64,000 nucleotides of DNA, taken from Hydractinia symbiolongicarpus (Eukaryota > Cnidaria > Hydrozoa > Anthoathecata > Hydractiniidae). The notes beneath the pieces were generated by a model, which saw only the letters and a program-made list of their open reading frames with translations, searched no databases and was not told the DNA's origin. Below are positions 1-15,243 of the stretch, in pieces (positions within the stretch are counted from its first letter, which is position 1; every line of letters begins with the position of its first letter). Location of the stretch: assembly GCF_029227915.1 (NCBI RefSeq), contig NC_079877.1, positions 14,712,851-14,776,850 of the forward strand, read 5' to 3'. The position numbers and the translations under genes were made by a program.

Positions 1-3000
1 AGAAGAAACAGTACACGCAAACCTACTAAATCTATTTGTATGAACTATCCTCATCAACATAAACACTAACGATAGACCACAGCACTGAAAATACTTCCTC
101 TCATATATACTCGACACAAAAATGGCACGACGATGATAGTTCCAAGGTGTGGGAAAGATTGACAAAATTAAGATATCGAGTTACCACTTCATATCTTAAT
201 TTTGTCAAGCAAAAAACCTTCAAAGGAGAGCAAAATGCTCCCTCCTACACACGGCAGTGTCACTGAGAATATGCAAAACATGCACTGGTTCATTCAATTT
301 TCAAGAAATAACACAGTAAACCCTAAAAGCGGTCACTATTTGTCGGAGAAAGTTGATTGGCATTTATACCTGTTATACCTGTTTTTTATACCGGTACCAT
401 GTTCTTAGTACACTCATTGGTCAGTCTCTTTAGTCACGTGACGATGATGTAATTAACTGGTTGTTTCCTCGCTATCATTTCTCAAAATAAGAGTGTCAAG
501 TGCACTCTAAGAGCTGTAAAATATTTAAAATAACAACGAAAGTTTGAGTTTTAAAACTAACATTACGCGAGTGGGTGGCTATTGAATTTTCTTGAGACGT
601 CACGAACATCATTTTCTGATGACGCAATAAAGTTTACAATATATTGTCTACACACGAGATAGGAGTTTTTTTGAAAGCTTATTTTTTTAAGACGTACAGT
701 ATATTTAAGTGTGTTCGGCCAATCTTACAGTATGCAGTGTTTTCAACTTGACCTTGATAAAGACTGGGCGTATTTGTTTCGGAGGGGGTGCTTGTATTGA
801 ATTGGCTGTTTGGTCCAATTTTTTACATTTATACTTTGTTCTCTTCTTTAAATCTTGTTCTACATCCATTTAGTCTTAAAACTTCTAAAATGATTTATGC
901 CAAATGGGTTTAAAGCATGTATTACATAAACATCGGCTACCGGTTCTTTTAATTGACTTTATTTATATTTCTTCATAAATTTTCGCAAAGACAAAATCAA
1001 TGTCGTATTACTCTTAGGATTATGACGTTTAATAGCATTTCATAAATTTATTTATCATATCAATTATATCTCATTTGCTACAGAAAAGTCTCAAATGGTT
1101 ATTCAATTATCAGTAAGATGTTTATTGAGAAAATTCTTTTTAAGCTTGTTGCTAATTTCAAATTTTTTGATTTTAAAAAGGCTTCAAATTAAATTATGTA
1201 CGTTATAGAAAAGCAACAAAGGTATTGGCCTTTGATCATTTCAAAATCTTCTTTCCGTCTCTTAGCAACATCATTAACAGTTAAGTCTACCCTCTTAAAA
1301 ACATATCTTTTGTCGCCTTTAGATTACGCAATTTTGGTTAACTCTACCCAGCGAGAAATTATCAAAAGGTAAAAGTCTCGCCGAAAGGTAAAAGTCAATT
1401 TTGTTATCATTTTAATCCAGTGATGTACAAACTAGATGAGATGCTTTCAGGTAATTAGTCTTATACCGCAAAGTAGATAATAGCTGGTAGGTAGACGGTC
1501 GTAATATACTACCATGGTAATGTTGTTGTTATATTCCGCTAAAGGTTATACGTGGTAGCATACCGGAATTGTAAGCCTCATTAAAATGTCATCGAAAGAA
1601 GAATCAACCACATGGAAATGGACGTATGTGACCTTTAAGGAATTTTACTTTACTAATTCTATATGTCCAGCATGGATGTGAAACTATAAACGAGAAACTT
1701 ATCTCTAGCCGGGAAAAGGATTTCTCTAAAAGGATGTTAGCCACATCCAAAGGTCTTGTTGGTTTTTTATAGTGAAACATACGGAAGTATCTGTGACCAA
1801 ACCTCCATTCTTAAGCATGCTTTTTAAACTTTATTCTAAGTTTCCATGAACATTTTCCTGTTATACAGTGGTTTTGGCGCCGCTTGTGAAATTGGTCAGC
1901 AGTCTGTTGTTTTTATTATGTTGATTGTCTTTCTTCTTGTGACGTTACTAAGCTGCCACGTGAATAGCGGTTACATGTATTTATAAAGTACGATATTTTA
2001 AAAGAGGAATAATGACTTTCTGTGAGGTTAGGGTTAAAAGAAACATTTCACTAACTCACGGTAAAAGTTCTCTATAGCTTCTCTATAGCTAAAATCAATC
2101 AATCAATCAATTTTTTATTTTTACTCATAAAACACGCTAACAGATAGTTAGTTAAAATAGCTCGCAAACAGAATATAACAGAAAATAATAATTGATAATA
2201 AAAGTGATAAAGCTGTAGAATAACGGCTTTGGTTTGGAAACCAATTCAATAGCAAAATAATAAAAGATGTTGAATATGGTAAGGGTTCGTGAAAATAACT
2301 AATAAGGATTAAAACCAATTCTCCACTAAAGGGAAAAAGCCAAACTTTGAATTTAATTAGACGTCTGATATCTAAGAGCATCATCTGGTATTATCCATTC
2401 AGATTATTTGAGACACATATGCGTTATCTTACCTTCTAAATTCGAATTTTTGGCACGCGTTTCAATATAGGCTAAGATAAAATTTTGTTCCCCAGCTCTA
2501 TTTCTTGATGGTGGTACACGAAAATCGTGTTTAAAGTTTTTTGAACAAACTGAAAAGATTTATTTGTATCAAAACTATGCTTCAACTTCTGTTTACGTGA
2601 ACTCTATGGGCGCTTGTTCTTCCTTTTTTACAAAGTGTCCCATAAATCTAATCCTAACATTAACAACAGTGCTTATGAAGTTACATCTGGTTAATCGAGG
2701 CTTTATTCTAATGAGCAAATGAGCAAGACAAATTTGTCCTCCAAGGAAATACGAAATGCAACTACTTTTTTGGATAAAATCATACACTTACAAAAACAAA
2801 CAAAGTCTCAAAGGTTTACACAAAAAAAATTATTTATTAAACACATAAATAATTGTTAAGAATCGTAAACCAGCATATTGTATAAAACGGAAATATATAG
2901 AAAAAAGCGTTACTAATTAGCAAATAGTATAATTAAAAAGTGCATCATTAATTAAGGATATAACCTTTAACAAACCTCTGTCGTAGGTCTATTGTGTTGA

Positions 3001-6000
3001 GAAACAATGTTACATTTGCTTTTAAACGAAACCAAAGCAAAAACAAGACGAAATATATTTTGAATTAAAGCATGAAAAAGGTTGTATATATAGCTGCGCT
3101 GTGAAAACATATGTAAAGTCATGAAAAAAATATTATTTTAATATTGTGATATGTTATATAGGGTTTTAATTCGTGCAGCCGCACAGACGTTGTAAAAATG
3201 TTACATGTATCAAATTTGTCAAAGTATTGAAGTATAAAGGTACCCAATTTCTGTAGCTCTAATAATTTTGTACAATTTTCAGTCGTCAAGCCACGTTCTT
3301 AATATGTCAATGTATAAGTTTATCAAAGCCCTTTTGTTTCTTTATTTACCTTTGTCTCGATGGCACATCATTCGATAATTGCTGATCAGATTATACTTGT
3401 GTAATAGAGTCGTATCCTTTTAATTGATTTTTTTCATTTGTAGCTTTATTTTTCAAATATCTTGTAAACGTATGTGCAGGACCATTGACCATTTTCATTT
3501 AATTCTATCTAGTTAAAGCCCAACCTTTCACTGAACTTTTGATTGTTAATAACGTGAAGTTGGAAGAAGAACAACGTAAAAGTTGCTTGACTCTTCTTTG
3601 TTGTATAGAAATATAACAGAGTAAAGCTGTAAAAAAACACTGTGCATTAAAAAGAGTCTCCACCGCTTTTCTTACTGAAGAAATATTTAAATTCCTTCTG
3701 ACTTTTAGATATAAACACTTGAAAGCGTAGGGAAGGCTTTTTTCTTTAGTTTTAGGCTAGTTGAATATACTTTATAATTTATGCAGTACTTTTCAGTATT
3801 CTTTCACCAAAAGCTGGTTTTTTATTTCAAAACAATTATTCTGTGTGTTTACTAATTTTTTTCTAACTTGTTCCAGCCTAACTGAATATTTTATTGTCAT
3901 TTCTTTCTAAGGGAAAATATTTAAAAGGTTGTTAGGAAGAAATTAACTCCTTTATCACAGGACCAAAAAATCAAAATCAACATTATACAAGTCAATATGT
4001 GGAGAGCTGAATAGGTAAGCAAGCACTTTACGAAGGACTTTAAATATCCTTGTTTTTTGCCGACAATCGTTCGTTATTGAGTACGATTTCAGGCCACCTG
4101 CTGTCGCAACGTTAATGGAGTTGACTACCTGATAGAAAAATTAATGCTCTTTCTTTTAGGCCTCAAGTTTTTGTGCGAGATTAAAGTTAAAATGAAAACA
4201 TATTCATTTGTTTTATATTAAAGATTTATGTTTGATAATAAATCTAGATTTCTTCAGAATAATAAATTTTTATTTTTATTAGAACTAACATTTTATGACG
4301 TTTTTAACAAATGAAGCTGGCATAATTTATTTCACGTTTTTGTTTTGCTGCTTCAATATGGTACACACTGAAGTAGTGAAAAACTTTCGTTCAGCAGAAT
4401 TTTTATCATTCATCACATAAGGTAACTTTTTCATATAGTACTTGCATTTTTTCACATTGTCGATTTCCTCTTGTTATTGGTGCGAAGAGATTTATATTAG
4501 CCTCTCGATTATTCAATTTTTTGTCTCGCTTGCCATTAAACTTAAAAATCGATTATAACTATTATAATGTTGTTCATAGGTTTACTCATAAAAGACCAAC
4601 TGAGTTTTTTAACAAGCAAAGTAATTGGTATAATTCATCTAATTACTCGATGTCAAAATGAGCTTAATATCATCTTTGAGTGTATAGTAAAGCTTTCCAT
4701 TTGGGATAAATAGTCACTCGTGACATAATAACTGAAGAAAAACATTTAGACACTCCTTCGTTGAGTTGAATCAAATGTTTTTGTTTAAAGAACATGCTCA
4801 ATACTCAATTGAAAGTTCGTTCTGGGAGAATGGAGTTACGTTCACATCAATGCCATCATAAAACCATTTCGGTAGAACTTAAAAAAATATTGTTTTATTC
4901 ATTCACATTAAAGTTGATTTACCAGTTAAAATGCTCTCTGTGGAGGAGCACACACAAAAAAGGTCAATGGAAAAAAAACTGCATTAATAAAATGGCATAG
5001 CATTGATAATCGGATCTTGAAGAGGATTAGGATCTTTTACGTTTTAAACGTTGCAACAAAATGTTTACGTATTGAAAGACTGAAATAGTTAGCTTCATAT
5101 CTGTCTATTTTTAAATATGAAGAGTTGATGTGTGATAAATTAGTGTCAAATTTTTGCGATATATTGTTTTGTTTACACCTATTTTTAAAGGGGACTGTTG
5201 ATTTTATGTTGATAGAAAGTTAACACCGGCACAGGAAAATAAAACACGAAATGGTTAATTAATGGAGAGGATGCTGTAATTATAAGTTTGTGAGAAGATT
5301 GAAACGACACAAGGAAAGTTGACAGAGTATGGTAAAAGAATTAATGTAAGTTATTAAGGAACAATTATAGCTACCGAAGGGCATCAAGAATTTAAAAGTA
5401 CAACTTTAAAACATTAATTTAAAACAAATTCATAGCAGGTGTTTTTTTAAGGTTTGTACCTAAAATATGGAATACCAGTGGAACAAAGATTACTCAATTC
5501 TAAAATTTCGACTTACAATTTCAGCTTCGACAAAAGTGTAAAATACTTATTAAATTATGAATAGTTAGCTTTGTTAAATTTTACAACCAACGTTACAATA
5601 TTAATGTTGTTAGTTTCTCCAGTTCCAAATCATTTTAAACATTTTATGCAAATTACTTGTATGTCAACTCAATTAACAAATGTGTTTTATCGATATTGTA
5701 AGCGCTATTAATAAGGATTTATATCTGAAGCAAAACTGACTATAGTTCCTTGTGAAACACAGTACTTCGTTATAACGTCCTGCATCCTTCTATCACTTCC
5801 TTTTACCTACGAAACCAGCCACGTGGTTATAAAGATAATTAATTTGCCCGAAACAAAAACTTTATTTCGTTGGCTACAGAATGTACATAATAATTGTGTC
5901 TACTTGGACCAATCCATGGATATATGGTTGAGAAAGTAAGTTTGCAAAATTTGCGTTTATATCTCAAGTGGAAAAAACCCTATTGTAACTAAAGTTTTAA

Positions 6001-7184
6001 TTTTTATATCTTTGATTGACGTGTCAGAGGTTTCTTAAAATCGGCAGCTTCATAAAATAGTAAAGGAAAACAATTTCTAAACAGATTATAATAGATCCAA
6101 CTACAGCTATTAGTAGGACAAATGCATACTTCCACAATAAACCAAACGTTTTATTCATTCTAACTTAAAAATGTTTTTTTATGAGATAGTTAAAGGAACT
6201 TGCGTGAAGCTTTTACGTTAATGCAAAAGTGGAATCTTAAGTAGTTATTAGTTGCGCAAATGGAAGGAAATTTAGAAGTAATCGAAACTTCAAAATATAT
6301 TCCGACATGCATAGAAATGAAATATTTTTAGTGGATATATTCCTGCTATAATAGTTTTTGTTAAACAATAAATTTAACATACTTGCTATTTTACAGATTT
6401 AAATATGGCGTATAATTGTTTTAATAAGTTGACATACTAAATCTGTGATAATACGGAAATGGTGAAATAAAGTCTATTTTCTTTATGTCAAAGTTTGTGC
6501 TGTTTAAAAGCTACTGGCAAAGATAATTTAGCAGTAGGACAACAGCTTTTTATAATTGTCCTGTATAAAAGAAATCATTTTATTGGTATCTTAGATTCTT
6601 GATACTATGTTTGATATTAAAAGTTAAAAAAAAATAATTTCATGCATTTTCATTGGATCAGAATTCCATTTTCAGCATACAATGCTTGCACCAATGAAAT
6701 TGCAGAAAAACCTTATAATCCGGAGAAAGAAATTAATGTTATTATTTCATTGATGATTCTTTTTGTTATTTAATCTTTCTAATTAAAGTATAAATTAGTT
6801 GAAATTAACGACACGAGCACTGATTGAAATAATTCATTGTTATGTGGCTCTAGAAACAGTTGGTTGGTCGGTTAGTTGATATCTCCAGTGGTTGTTTGTT
6901 TGTTTTTGTGTCTATATGCTTTTAGTTCTTGCAAAATCGCCTACTTTTTATTAATGTAAATTTATAATTGTGGTTTTGAATTTTCTGACTGCTCCATTTA
7001 CACAAGTTATGCCACCGAATGCCTCTCCAGAAAGTCGGGTGCCGACAAAGGCATTTTGTAATTTTGCCTATGAAATGTCGATAGGGTGGATAATTTATGG
7101 CATTTTTAGTAGTTTGTTGTTGTTGTTGTTTTAATTTGTTTGTTCAATACTATCTTGCTTATTTATTAACTTTTGTCATTACAG
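1..7184. other. Gene-free left flank
   Basis: I find no exon series, RNA gene or recognisable protein domain in this stretch. Short open frames here are of chance length and have no family motifs. It holds a perfect 18-bp inverted repeat near 159-208, a short AATC microsatellite near 2094-2110, and a compact nested hairpin at 7018-7055 (AATGCCT paired with AGGCATT, enclosing GTCGG paired with CCGAC). The 3' end (7171-7184) is a pyrimidine-rich tract ending in CAG. This could be the acceptor of a 5'UTR intron of the transporter that follows, so an untranslated first exon may lie here unseen. Confidence 0.5.
159..208. repeat. Perfect 18-bp inverted repeat
   Basis: Bases 159-176 are the exact reverse complement of 191-208, with a 14-base spacer (177-190). 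No coding sequence surrounds it. Structure and base composition do not distinguish a small foldback element from a chance hairpin. Confidence 0.7.
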
Positions 7185-7216
7185 AAAAAAATAATAATAA
7201 CAGAACACATATAATA

Positions 7217-10200
7217 ATGAGCAAGAAGAAAACAACAAAGAATGAAGAAATTGAGACTACTGAAGACATCGACCCTGAAATCAATGAGAAGTTTAAAACG
7301 CACCCAGATGGAGGGTGGGGATGGTGTATTGTTATTGCAGCATTTTTGACACAGTTTGTTGTAGTGGGTCTGCAAAATTCGTCTGGTGTAATATTTAACG
7401 AGCTCGTTGAGAAATTTAACAGACCAAGGGGGGAAACAGGTACAAAATTTTGCTATTGTTATTGTCATAAATATTGTTACAATGGGGTCAAGCCAACTAT
7501 TTTTAGCGCTGCCTCAGCAATTGAGCAGGCAGTCAGTTCTTAGTTATATTATACAGAACACATCACCTTCACATGCAACACGCATCTGGTTTTTTTTTAA
7601 AACATGTTAATAATTATAATAAAAAAAATCATTCTGTTTCGTAGCATTACGTTTATGTCCTCTCGGACATTAAGCGTTTTTCGTTTAAATTTGTTACTTT
7701 CACAACTAAACAAACAATATTTTGTACTAAAACTTTTTACCCGGTGCTGTAAACAAAAAGCTAAGAACGAAGCTGTCATTCGTGGTATCATTTTTTCTCT
7801 CCTTAAAATCCTAGTTAAAACGTAAAACAATATAAAATCACCTAGCTATAAGGCCTCCACCTGGAGGCGGGAAAAGATTTGCAGATTCTAAGCAAGGAAA
7901 ACAGCTTTACATATCACTTACTTGCCGTTTCTCCAATTTCCGGAAGAAAAAAAAAAACGCACAGCGGCCCAAAAAATCGGAAACGCATCAAATGCTGACG
8001 GTATCGAATTGGTATCGAATTCAATCAGTTCACTCAAGTCGTTACTCCGTTTTTTATTAATACTTTTAAACTTGTGGCACGAACTTCGAAAAATGCGACC
8101 CTTTTTTACAAAGAATTGCCTCCGAAATCGTAGCTTCTTTGTAATACCTTCTAATACTTTGTTTTGTTATGCTTTACTGGTTTTTCTACATATCAAAATT
8201 TTAGTTTCGGGAAGGTTAAAAGTCATCGTAGCACACGTGTGCAACTAGGAATGAAATAATAAAAGTGTGAACAGCTTTTTCGATGAAACAAAATCTGGAG
8301 AACTTTTAGGTCATAACTTATTTTAATCCAATTGTCATTACGCTTCTAGAAAAAACAAAACTATAATTCAACCAACATAATTAACGTAATCATTTTAGGC
8401 ATGTTGTTCCTGATAATGGTCTTGATAAGAAACCACATATCAACAACGCTTAGCTTTTTAAACAAAAAGTATTCAGGGGATGAGCTTATTGCAAAGAAGA
8501 GACAAAATATTCAAAATTATTTTAAATATGGCAGCTGTACCCCCAATATTGCTTCTTATAAAATTCTTGCCCTGGTATTCGTTACTTAATAGGATAACTA
8601 TAACAACTATAAACTAACCATAATTCATCACGTAGTAGGCCAAATAGATTTCGGCCATTTCAATAATAGGGGAGAGACAGAATGAAATGGAATGTATTGA
8701 CAATTAAGCTCTGCAGAAAGCGAGATTATGTTATATGTCGATATGAAAAGTATAACAAATGTCCCTGGAAAGCAAATATTTTCAGTGAGGAAATGATATA
8801 TTTTCTTTCTAGAGTCTACCTCAGATTGTCGCTACATATCATTGCCCTATTACTATTATATTGCCGGTTGCTGTAGGCCTTAAAGAAAGGGATATTGTTT
8901 TGACAAGATGTCAATGTCTTGCCTAAATGAACTATTGATTTCAACTGATAACATACAAACACTTATGCAAGTTTATAAATTCGACTTAGAATGTTAGTCA
9001 CGTGAAACACGTGAATGTGTAATACATTGCATATATATCTTAGATAGAAATCATTGACTATCTGTAGCGAAACCAAGTCTTTTTTTACCCATAATCTCTC
9101 ATGGCACGTGTCAGCTGGTATGCATGCCAAATAATATAATCGCTCTCTTAGAGGGCGTGCTCAAAAGTTAATTCGGTATTACCATCAAACACAGATATAA
9201 ACATTTTTTGACATCATGCTGTTTGACAATACGATGTCCTCTACAATCCAATTAATATATAGACCCGCAAAAGTTTAATCTTATTAAATCACAGTCAGAG
9301 CCATAATTTGTTTAATTTCTTGTTAATGAACTTTTAGGATTAATATGAAATTAAGTATTTAATGTAAATTTTAAATTGGTATGTACTTATTTTCATTACC
9401 ATTCCACAGTATGTGTCTGCGCCATTCCTCAGGCTCAATCGCTATCAACGTTGATCAATGTATCAATAGTCTATTGTACGACCAACCTTTATCATGTCTA
9501 TCGATTATTGTAGTATATAAGACGGATATTTTTAAAATACTTTCAGTATATTTAAATCAAACTTGAACAGCCTATCCATTGATTGAAATTGTGTGGGTAT
9601 GCGCTTCTCCTGTCACATAATCTTTAATTTATTTGCCAAGAAGTTACAAGTGCCCAATTTTTGAATAAACTTACAACATGTTATCACTAACGTTAAAACT
9701 TTTGTGCGGTTGTTAACCCTATTCGGTCCGGGGTGTTTTCAACATATTATGACCGTGTGGTTGGACGAAGTCGCCCCATCTTCAATAACTTTTCATAGGT
9801 TTGTCCAAATTGAATCAAACTTGGCACACTTAGAGTACGTCGCAAAAGGAATACAATAGCAGCATTAAATTTTTGCTGTTGTCAGTACTTTGTCTATGAA
9901 GTCATCGGAAGCTTGAAATATTTTCTAAATAACACAATTACTTTAATTCTAAAGCGGATATTACATATTGCGTAAAGTTTCTGGAAGCCAAATACATTTT
10001 TCCGGTTTTTGCACAGATCGCATGAGAATTTGCAAAAAATTGCCCGAAAATCTAAAAAATCGGATTAATCACGTGTCAAAAACAAACCGCAGGATTCTAC
10101 TTGATAAAACAAGGTTGTGTTGTAAGTTTCAAGTTTTAAGGATAATCTTAACAAGGGTTACTATATTATCCCGATTAAAAGGATTTCATAGAGATTTTTA

Positions 10201-12877
10201 GGGGTAGTTTGAAGTAATAGCCAATGAGAACTATGGGACCTAAAAATTTAGCATGCGGGTGTCTAATAGATAATCAGAAACTCAGTAAGTTTTGTAGCGA
10301 TGCAACATAGTATAACCTTCTTCAGCCCAAATTTGCTTTATATGGAGTTTACTAGAATAATTTCTAATTCTTTAGGTTTCGTAAGTTCAATATCCTGTGG
10401 TATGATGTTTCTGCTCGGACCTGTCACAACTGGTTTATGTCAAAAATTTAGCTGCCGCATAATATCCGTTCTTGGTGGCTTCCTATGCATGCTAGGAATG
10501 TTTGCATCAGCATATGCTAGCTCCTTGAGAATAATGTATGTCACCTTTGGTTTTACATGGGGACTTGGAACTTCATTCTGTTATTTCCCAACATTAATCA
10601 TTTTGGTTCCGTATTTTGACAAAAGACTAGCACTAGTAAACGGTATTGTTTCCTCGGGCAGCGGAATTGGTACGCTAATACTTAGTCCTTTTATCCAATG
10701 GTTCGCGCGCAGTTATGGTGTTCAAAACATGTTTTTCATGCTTGCAGCTTTGCATGGTATCGTCTTTGTTGCTGGATTTGTTTATTTACCAATCAGCGAT
10801 ACGTATAAGGAAAGACAAGGTATTAAAATTAAAAAACCTCCATCAGACAAGGAATCTAAGAATGTAAGGCAAGACACTCAGGAGACGTTGGTTAGTTTAG
10901 ACAGTGGAACTCAGTTAAATAGACCACTGTTATCTGTGGATGAATCCTTGGAGAGAGCAGAAGCAGAGAGAGAGGAAGAAAGGGGATGTGTTAACTCGGC
11001 AACCTTCAATGTTGTGCTGTCTTTATATCATGATAAAGCATTCATAGCTTGGTGTCTTGGTTTATCAGTGTTCATGTTGGGTTACTTTGTACCCTTTGTC
11101 CATTTGGTAAGCGTTATCTATTATTTCATTCTTCATATATGGTTATATTTTCATTTGGTCCTTTACCAATTTTTTTTCTTCTCAATCCTTTTAAAAATTT
11201 GTGTTTAAATATATTTCACTGTGTAGAAAATTGAGAAATGTGATTTTCTATTTTCATCTTTCTGAACAAATGGCGGATGTTTCTGTTTATTTAAAATATC
11301 AAGAAACTTAAATATAATGACGATAATTGTGGAACCTCCTCCTAAGTTAAGTGTTTCCCTTTTTTAGGTACGTTATGCTACTTTGATCGGAATACCTGAA
11401 GTGAAAGCTGCATTTTTAATTAGTACATTATCAATCGTAGCTACCATTTTTAAAGTGTTAAGTGGAAAAGTTGCCGGCTTAAAAAATGTAGACACATTCA
11501 AATTATACCAAATGGGTTTATTGACTATGGGTGTGGCTACAACTCTAATTCCTGTCTCACATTCTTACGTTGGACTTGTAATATATGCTGTTGTGTTTGG
11601 GATAAGCGAGTCGTGCTTCATTGTTATGATTCCAATATTAACAAAGGAGATAGTCGGTGTAAGGCGTTTACCATTAGCACTTGGATGTGTGTTTATGATC
11701 ATGGGCGTTCCTACTGTTGTGGGCGCTCCTATAGCTGGTAAGTGTTTTGAGCTTTTTTTTACTGTTTTTCTTTCTCTGTTGATAGTCTTAGATGTGACCA
11801 AAAAATTCATCTATCATGATAAAAACACGCCATACATTTAAATTTTGTGTTATTTTACGCCGAATCTGATTAAACGCCTCTGCTCGAATAAAACGTTAAT
11901 GCCGAAAAACGCCCTTTTTAAATAATCGCTGTACCCGAATAAATGCCCACAGTTTGGTACACAAAGTTAATAAACGCAAATGGGCGTTTATATTGATCAG
12001 TTAAAATTAAGTAGGGAACTACTGATCACCGCTTTACAGAAGGTGTTTCTGAACTGCATCTCATAACATATCTGGAAATAAAGATAACTGTTTAAGGTAT
12101 TCCCACTGATTCTAAGACCAAAAAAAGAAGTAACCCGTGTGCTGACCACCCTTAAATAATCGGCCAGGGTATATTCCTAAATATACGGTAATGGAGAATG
12201 TTTTTTTTACTTTGACTTTGGTTATGTAAACATGAATCCGAACATTGTTTATTGCACAATGTATACCGCTTTGTGTATTTTTGTAATTTATACGAGATAA
12301 TTCTTACGATTTAGGTTGGATCTACGATGCATTTGGAGATTATTCATACGCGTTCTATGTAGCGGGCAGCATGAATACTTTGGGAGTTCTCATCATGTTC
12401 TTTGTTGTTCTTTTCCGCGAGAAAAATGAAATTACAGCCATTGAAAAAACTATTATAAAGGAAGATACAAAACCACGACCAACGTCACAAGTAATAGAAT
12501 TTACCTGTTACGCATCCAGTGACAGGATATTTTATTCTCAAATGGATCTATTGGATGTTGACAATACGATAAAGCATAACAACACGAGGTTTAGGGCTAG
12601 TAATACTAGTATAAATCAAAATGGACGAATACCCAACGTATACGGTTCTACGTTGTCGCCACAAAGTGCAATTAGCAGACCAGAGTCCCCGTCCATTATT
12701 GCTCAAAAACACAATTCTGGTGAAAGCAATAGAAAAGAGCAAAGTCCGCTTAAACTTTTGGCGCAACTTTTGCATAACAACAGAAGAAAATCACAATATT
12801 CAACTGATGAACTCAGCTCATTGAGTTCTACAGATAGCAATTTCTACTTCGTTGACTCTGTTGTGACGTCACTATAG
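7217..12877 (+). CDS. Monocarboxylate transporter-like MFS protein (SLC16 family), 4 exons
   Basis: Predicted plasma-membrane carrier of the SLC16 (MCT) family; the substrate cannot be told from sequence. Exons read as 7217-7439, 10376-11106, 11368-11737 and 12315-12877 join in frame (phases 1, 0, 1) to about 628 residues, with GT donors and AG acceptors at every junction. Residues 31-36 (DGGWGW) are the SLC16 signature before membrane helix 1. YFDKR at 154-158, followed by LA, is the second family signature, between helices 4 and 5. Hydrophobic segments fit 12 helices with the usual long charged loop between helices 6 and 7 (about residues 240-290). The C-terminal tail of about 150 residues is hydrophilic and serine-rich. 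Start chosen as the ATG 14 residues before the acidic cluster, 33 bases after a likely 5'UTR acceptor. Intron 1 is about 2.9 kb and carries a dispersed repeat. Family sure, paralogue unknown. Confidence 0.9.
9716..10260. repeat. Dispersed repeat, copy 1 (inside transporter intron 1)
   Basis: This stretch shares several blocks with 36780-37100 and 62780-63070: a TATTCGGTCC-like start, 'caaacttggcac', 'gaagcttgaaat', and 'gttgtgttgtaagttt' followed by an AGGATA block. The order is kept but the copies are diverged by many small changes. It has no coding capacity, and boundaries are approximate. It looks like an old interspersed non-autonomous element. Confidence 0.5.
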
Positions 12878-12881
12878 AAAT

Positions 12882-12897
12882 AATAAATTTTAATAAA
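12882..12897 (+). other. Tandem poly(A) signals of the transporter gene
   Basis: Two AATAAA hexamers (12882-12887 and 12892-12897) lie within 20 bases after the TAG stop at 12875-12877, implying a very short 3'UTR. The next 60 bases are T-rich, as expected downstream of a cleavage site. Confidence 0.6.
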
Positions 12898-15243
12898 ATA
12901 TTGTTCATATTTATTTGTATATAAAATCCGCATGTATATATTATTTTTCTAGTTTTATTTCTTTACTTTTTACTTTTTTCAATACACATTTATTTTTTAC
13001 ATAAAAAAACGGTTGATAAGGATTTAGGCCTCAAATTTAACCATGGTAACTTGGTTGGTACCTTTAAAACTGCACTATATAGTTTGCTTCAGTGAAAATC
13101 TTGTGTATGTTGAATTTAATGCTAATGAACGCGATCCAATGATAGAACTGTTTTACTAAAGTATTATGCAAACATCTAGGCAAATTGAGGCCCTTTTCCT
13201 TAGCAACTTCAGGTCAGACAAAAATAGTATTGCTCGTATATAAAAATTAATATCATGTCACAAATCTGTTTTATTTAATAACAAGCAAACAATTTATTAA
13301 AGATATCATAGATACACATACGAAAGTTATACGTGAAGCTGTTGTTAATTTGATTTTAAATTGTACAATTAGCATTAGCAGTCGCAAATTCAGGAACGAA
13401 ATTTAACAAATTAAGCATGCAATAGCTGATAAAACTTAATTTGCTTGAGGTATTTATTACAATTTGATTACTGGTTAATCACAAACGTTTTCGAAATTAA
13501 TAAGATATGAACTATTTTGATCTCGACGTCAGTAGAAAATGAATTTGATGACACAAGACCTTCTTGATTTTTAACGTTTTTAAAGAGAAAGACTTCACGG
13601 CGTGTAACATTTTTTTATTACTCTGTAGAATTTAAAAAAGTCAAGCCGATTTGCATATTTAATATTGTGTTTTGGAAAACACTAATTAAACCAGGGAAAC
13701 TTTTTTATAGTCTGTGATTGGAGAAACATCTGATAACGGCAACACGTTTTTTCCTGGATTCCGTTTTTTGTATCCATCTTTTACAATTATACTTATGTGG
13801 TAGGTTACCTGCATAACCAGCCAAGAATATGTATTTATTTTTCTTATACAAGAAAAAATTATTCCGGATTTTAATTATTAAGCTTTGCTATCGATTTTTA
13901 TTTATTATATTTTTTGTTGTTAATGTATATATTCAATTTTGTAAATATTTGTCAATACGAATTTTAGTTAAGATTTTTTTTATATTTAATAACAAATATA
14001 TAACATGACTTCGTTCTTCTGACGAAAATAAATTGAAAAATGAGAAATGTCAATCTTCTTAAAATCATCAATGGAAAATTACGCAAAGCAGGACAAAGAT
14101 TTTTTATTGTCGACCCATTAAGAAAAAAAGTTGGTCTAATCAAAGGACGATTTTGTGCAGCTAGCTAGCTACCTCGCTAGCTACATAGTTCTGACTAAGA
14201 AAGACATGTCAGCAACAATCAAAATGAGATCCCACTAACCTATAGCTAAGAAGGGGCAATTCAGCACCAAAAGGTGAGATCTACCTAGCATACTTTTCTC
14301 ACTTTCAATAATATAATTTGTAACTGATAAAATATACTAAATTAAAAAAAATAGTATCAAGCTCCGTTTCACATTAGCAAGCTACACCAAAGCTAGCTGC
14401 GACCAGCCAGACAAAAATATAGGCACATTATGTCATGGCCTTATTGGCCATGGAATGTTCTGGCCACACGAATAACACACCCTGGTCTGTTTGGATCAGA
14501 TTCTTTACAATCTGTGTTCAGATTAGTCATTACATTGACAGAGAATAATATGAAGTATTTTCATCTGCTTTCGTAAAGATGGGAAGTTCCCTAGATAAAC
14601 TGTCATAGCCTGGACACAAGCAACTTAGCAGCGGGCTCTGTGCTGTCTATCTATGGAGCTATCTCTCTATCCTCTATCGGGCGATAGAGGATAAAGAGAT
14701 GCGGTGTTCACAAGAAGCAATAAAGAAAACGTTACCTGTTTTACCGAATAATTGTTTGTTTTAACAGTTTTTCACATTTAAGTGGGCACATTTGGTATTA
14801 ATTTCTCGTAATTACGACACATGGATGTATCGTACATGCTAGTGATTCAAAACATCCTGACACGGCGTCGTCAAAGTTCTCTTTGAAATGTATCAGATAT
14901 ATATTGGACATATACTGGCACAGATCAGGCATATATGGGGCATACATTGGAAAATATCAAGAATCCAGTGAGGTGAAATTCATTATCTTCCGTTTTTATA
15001 CAATATGAACACATGCGCATTCATTTAAAGGATATCCGTCATTTAATGTGCTGGGGTAAATTGATATGACGTTAAATTATGTGACGTCAAATTTAGCCGT
15101 TAACGTTAAATGTAGGTGACAAAGTAATAAAATTCATTCTTAACAAAAGTTGCATTGGTACGGGACTTTTTGCAGATCTGAAAACTCGATGAATTAAAAA
15201 CATCAATCATCGTCATGCCAGCTCCGCAAAAGATAGTAACAAA

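Noticed and set aside
7097-7543. 148-aa plus-strand ORF taken as a whole gene
   Set aside because: The first 40 codons are probably an intron or 5'UTR, and the frame reads past the true donor at 7440 into intron 1.
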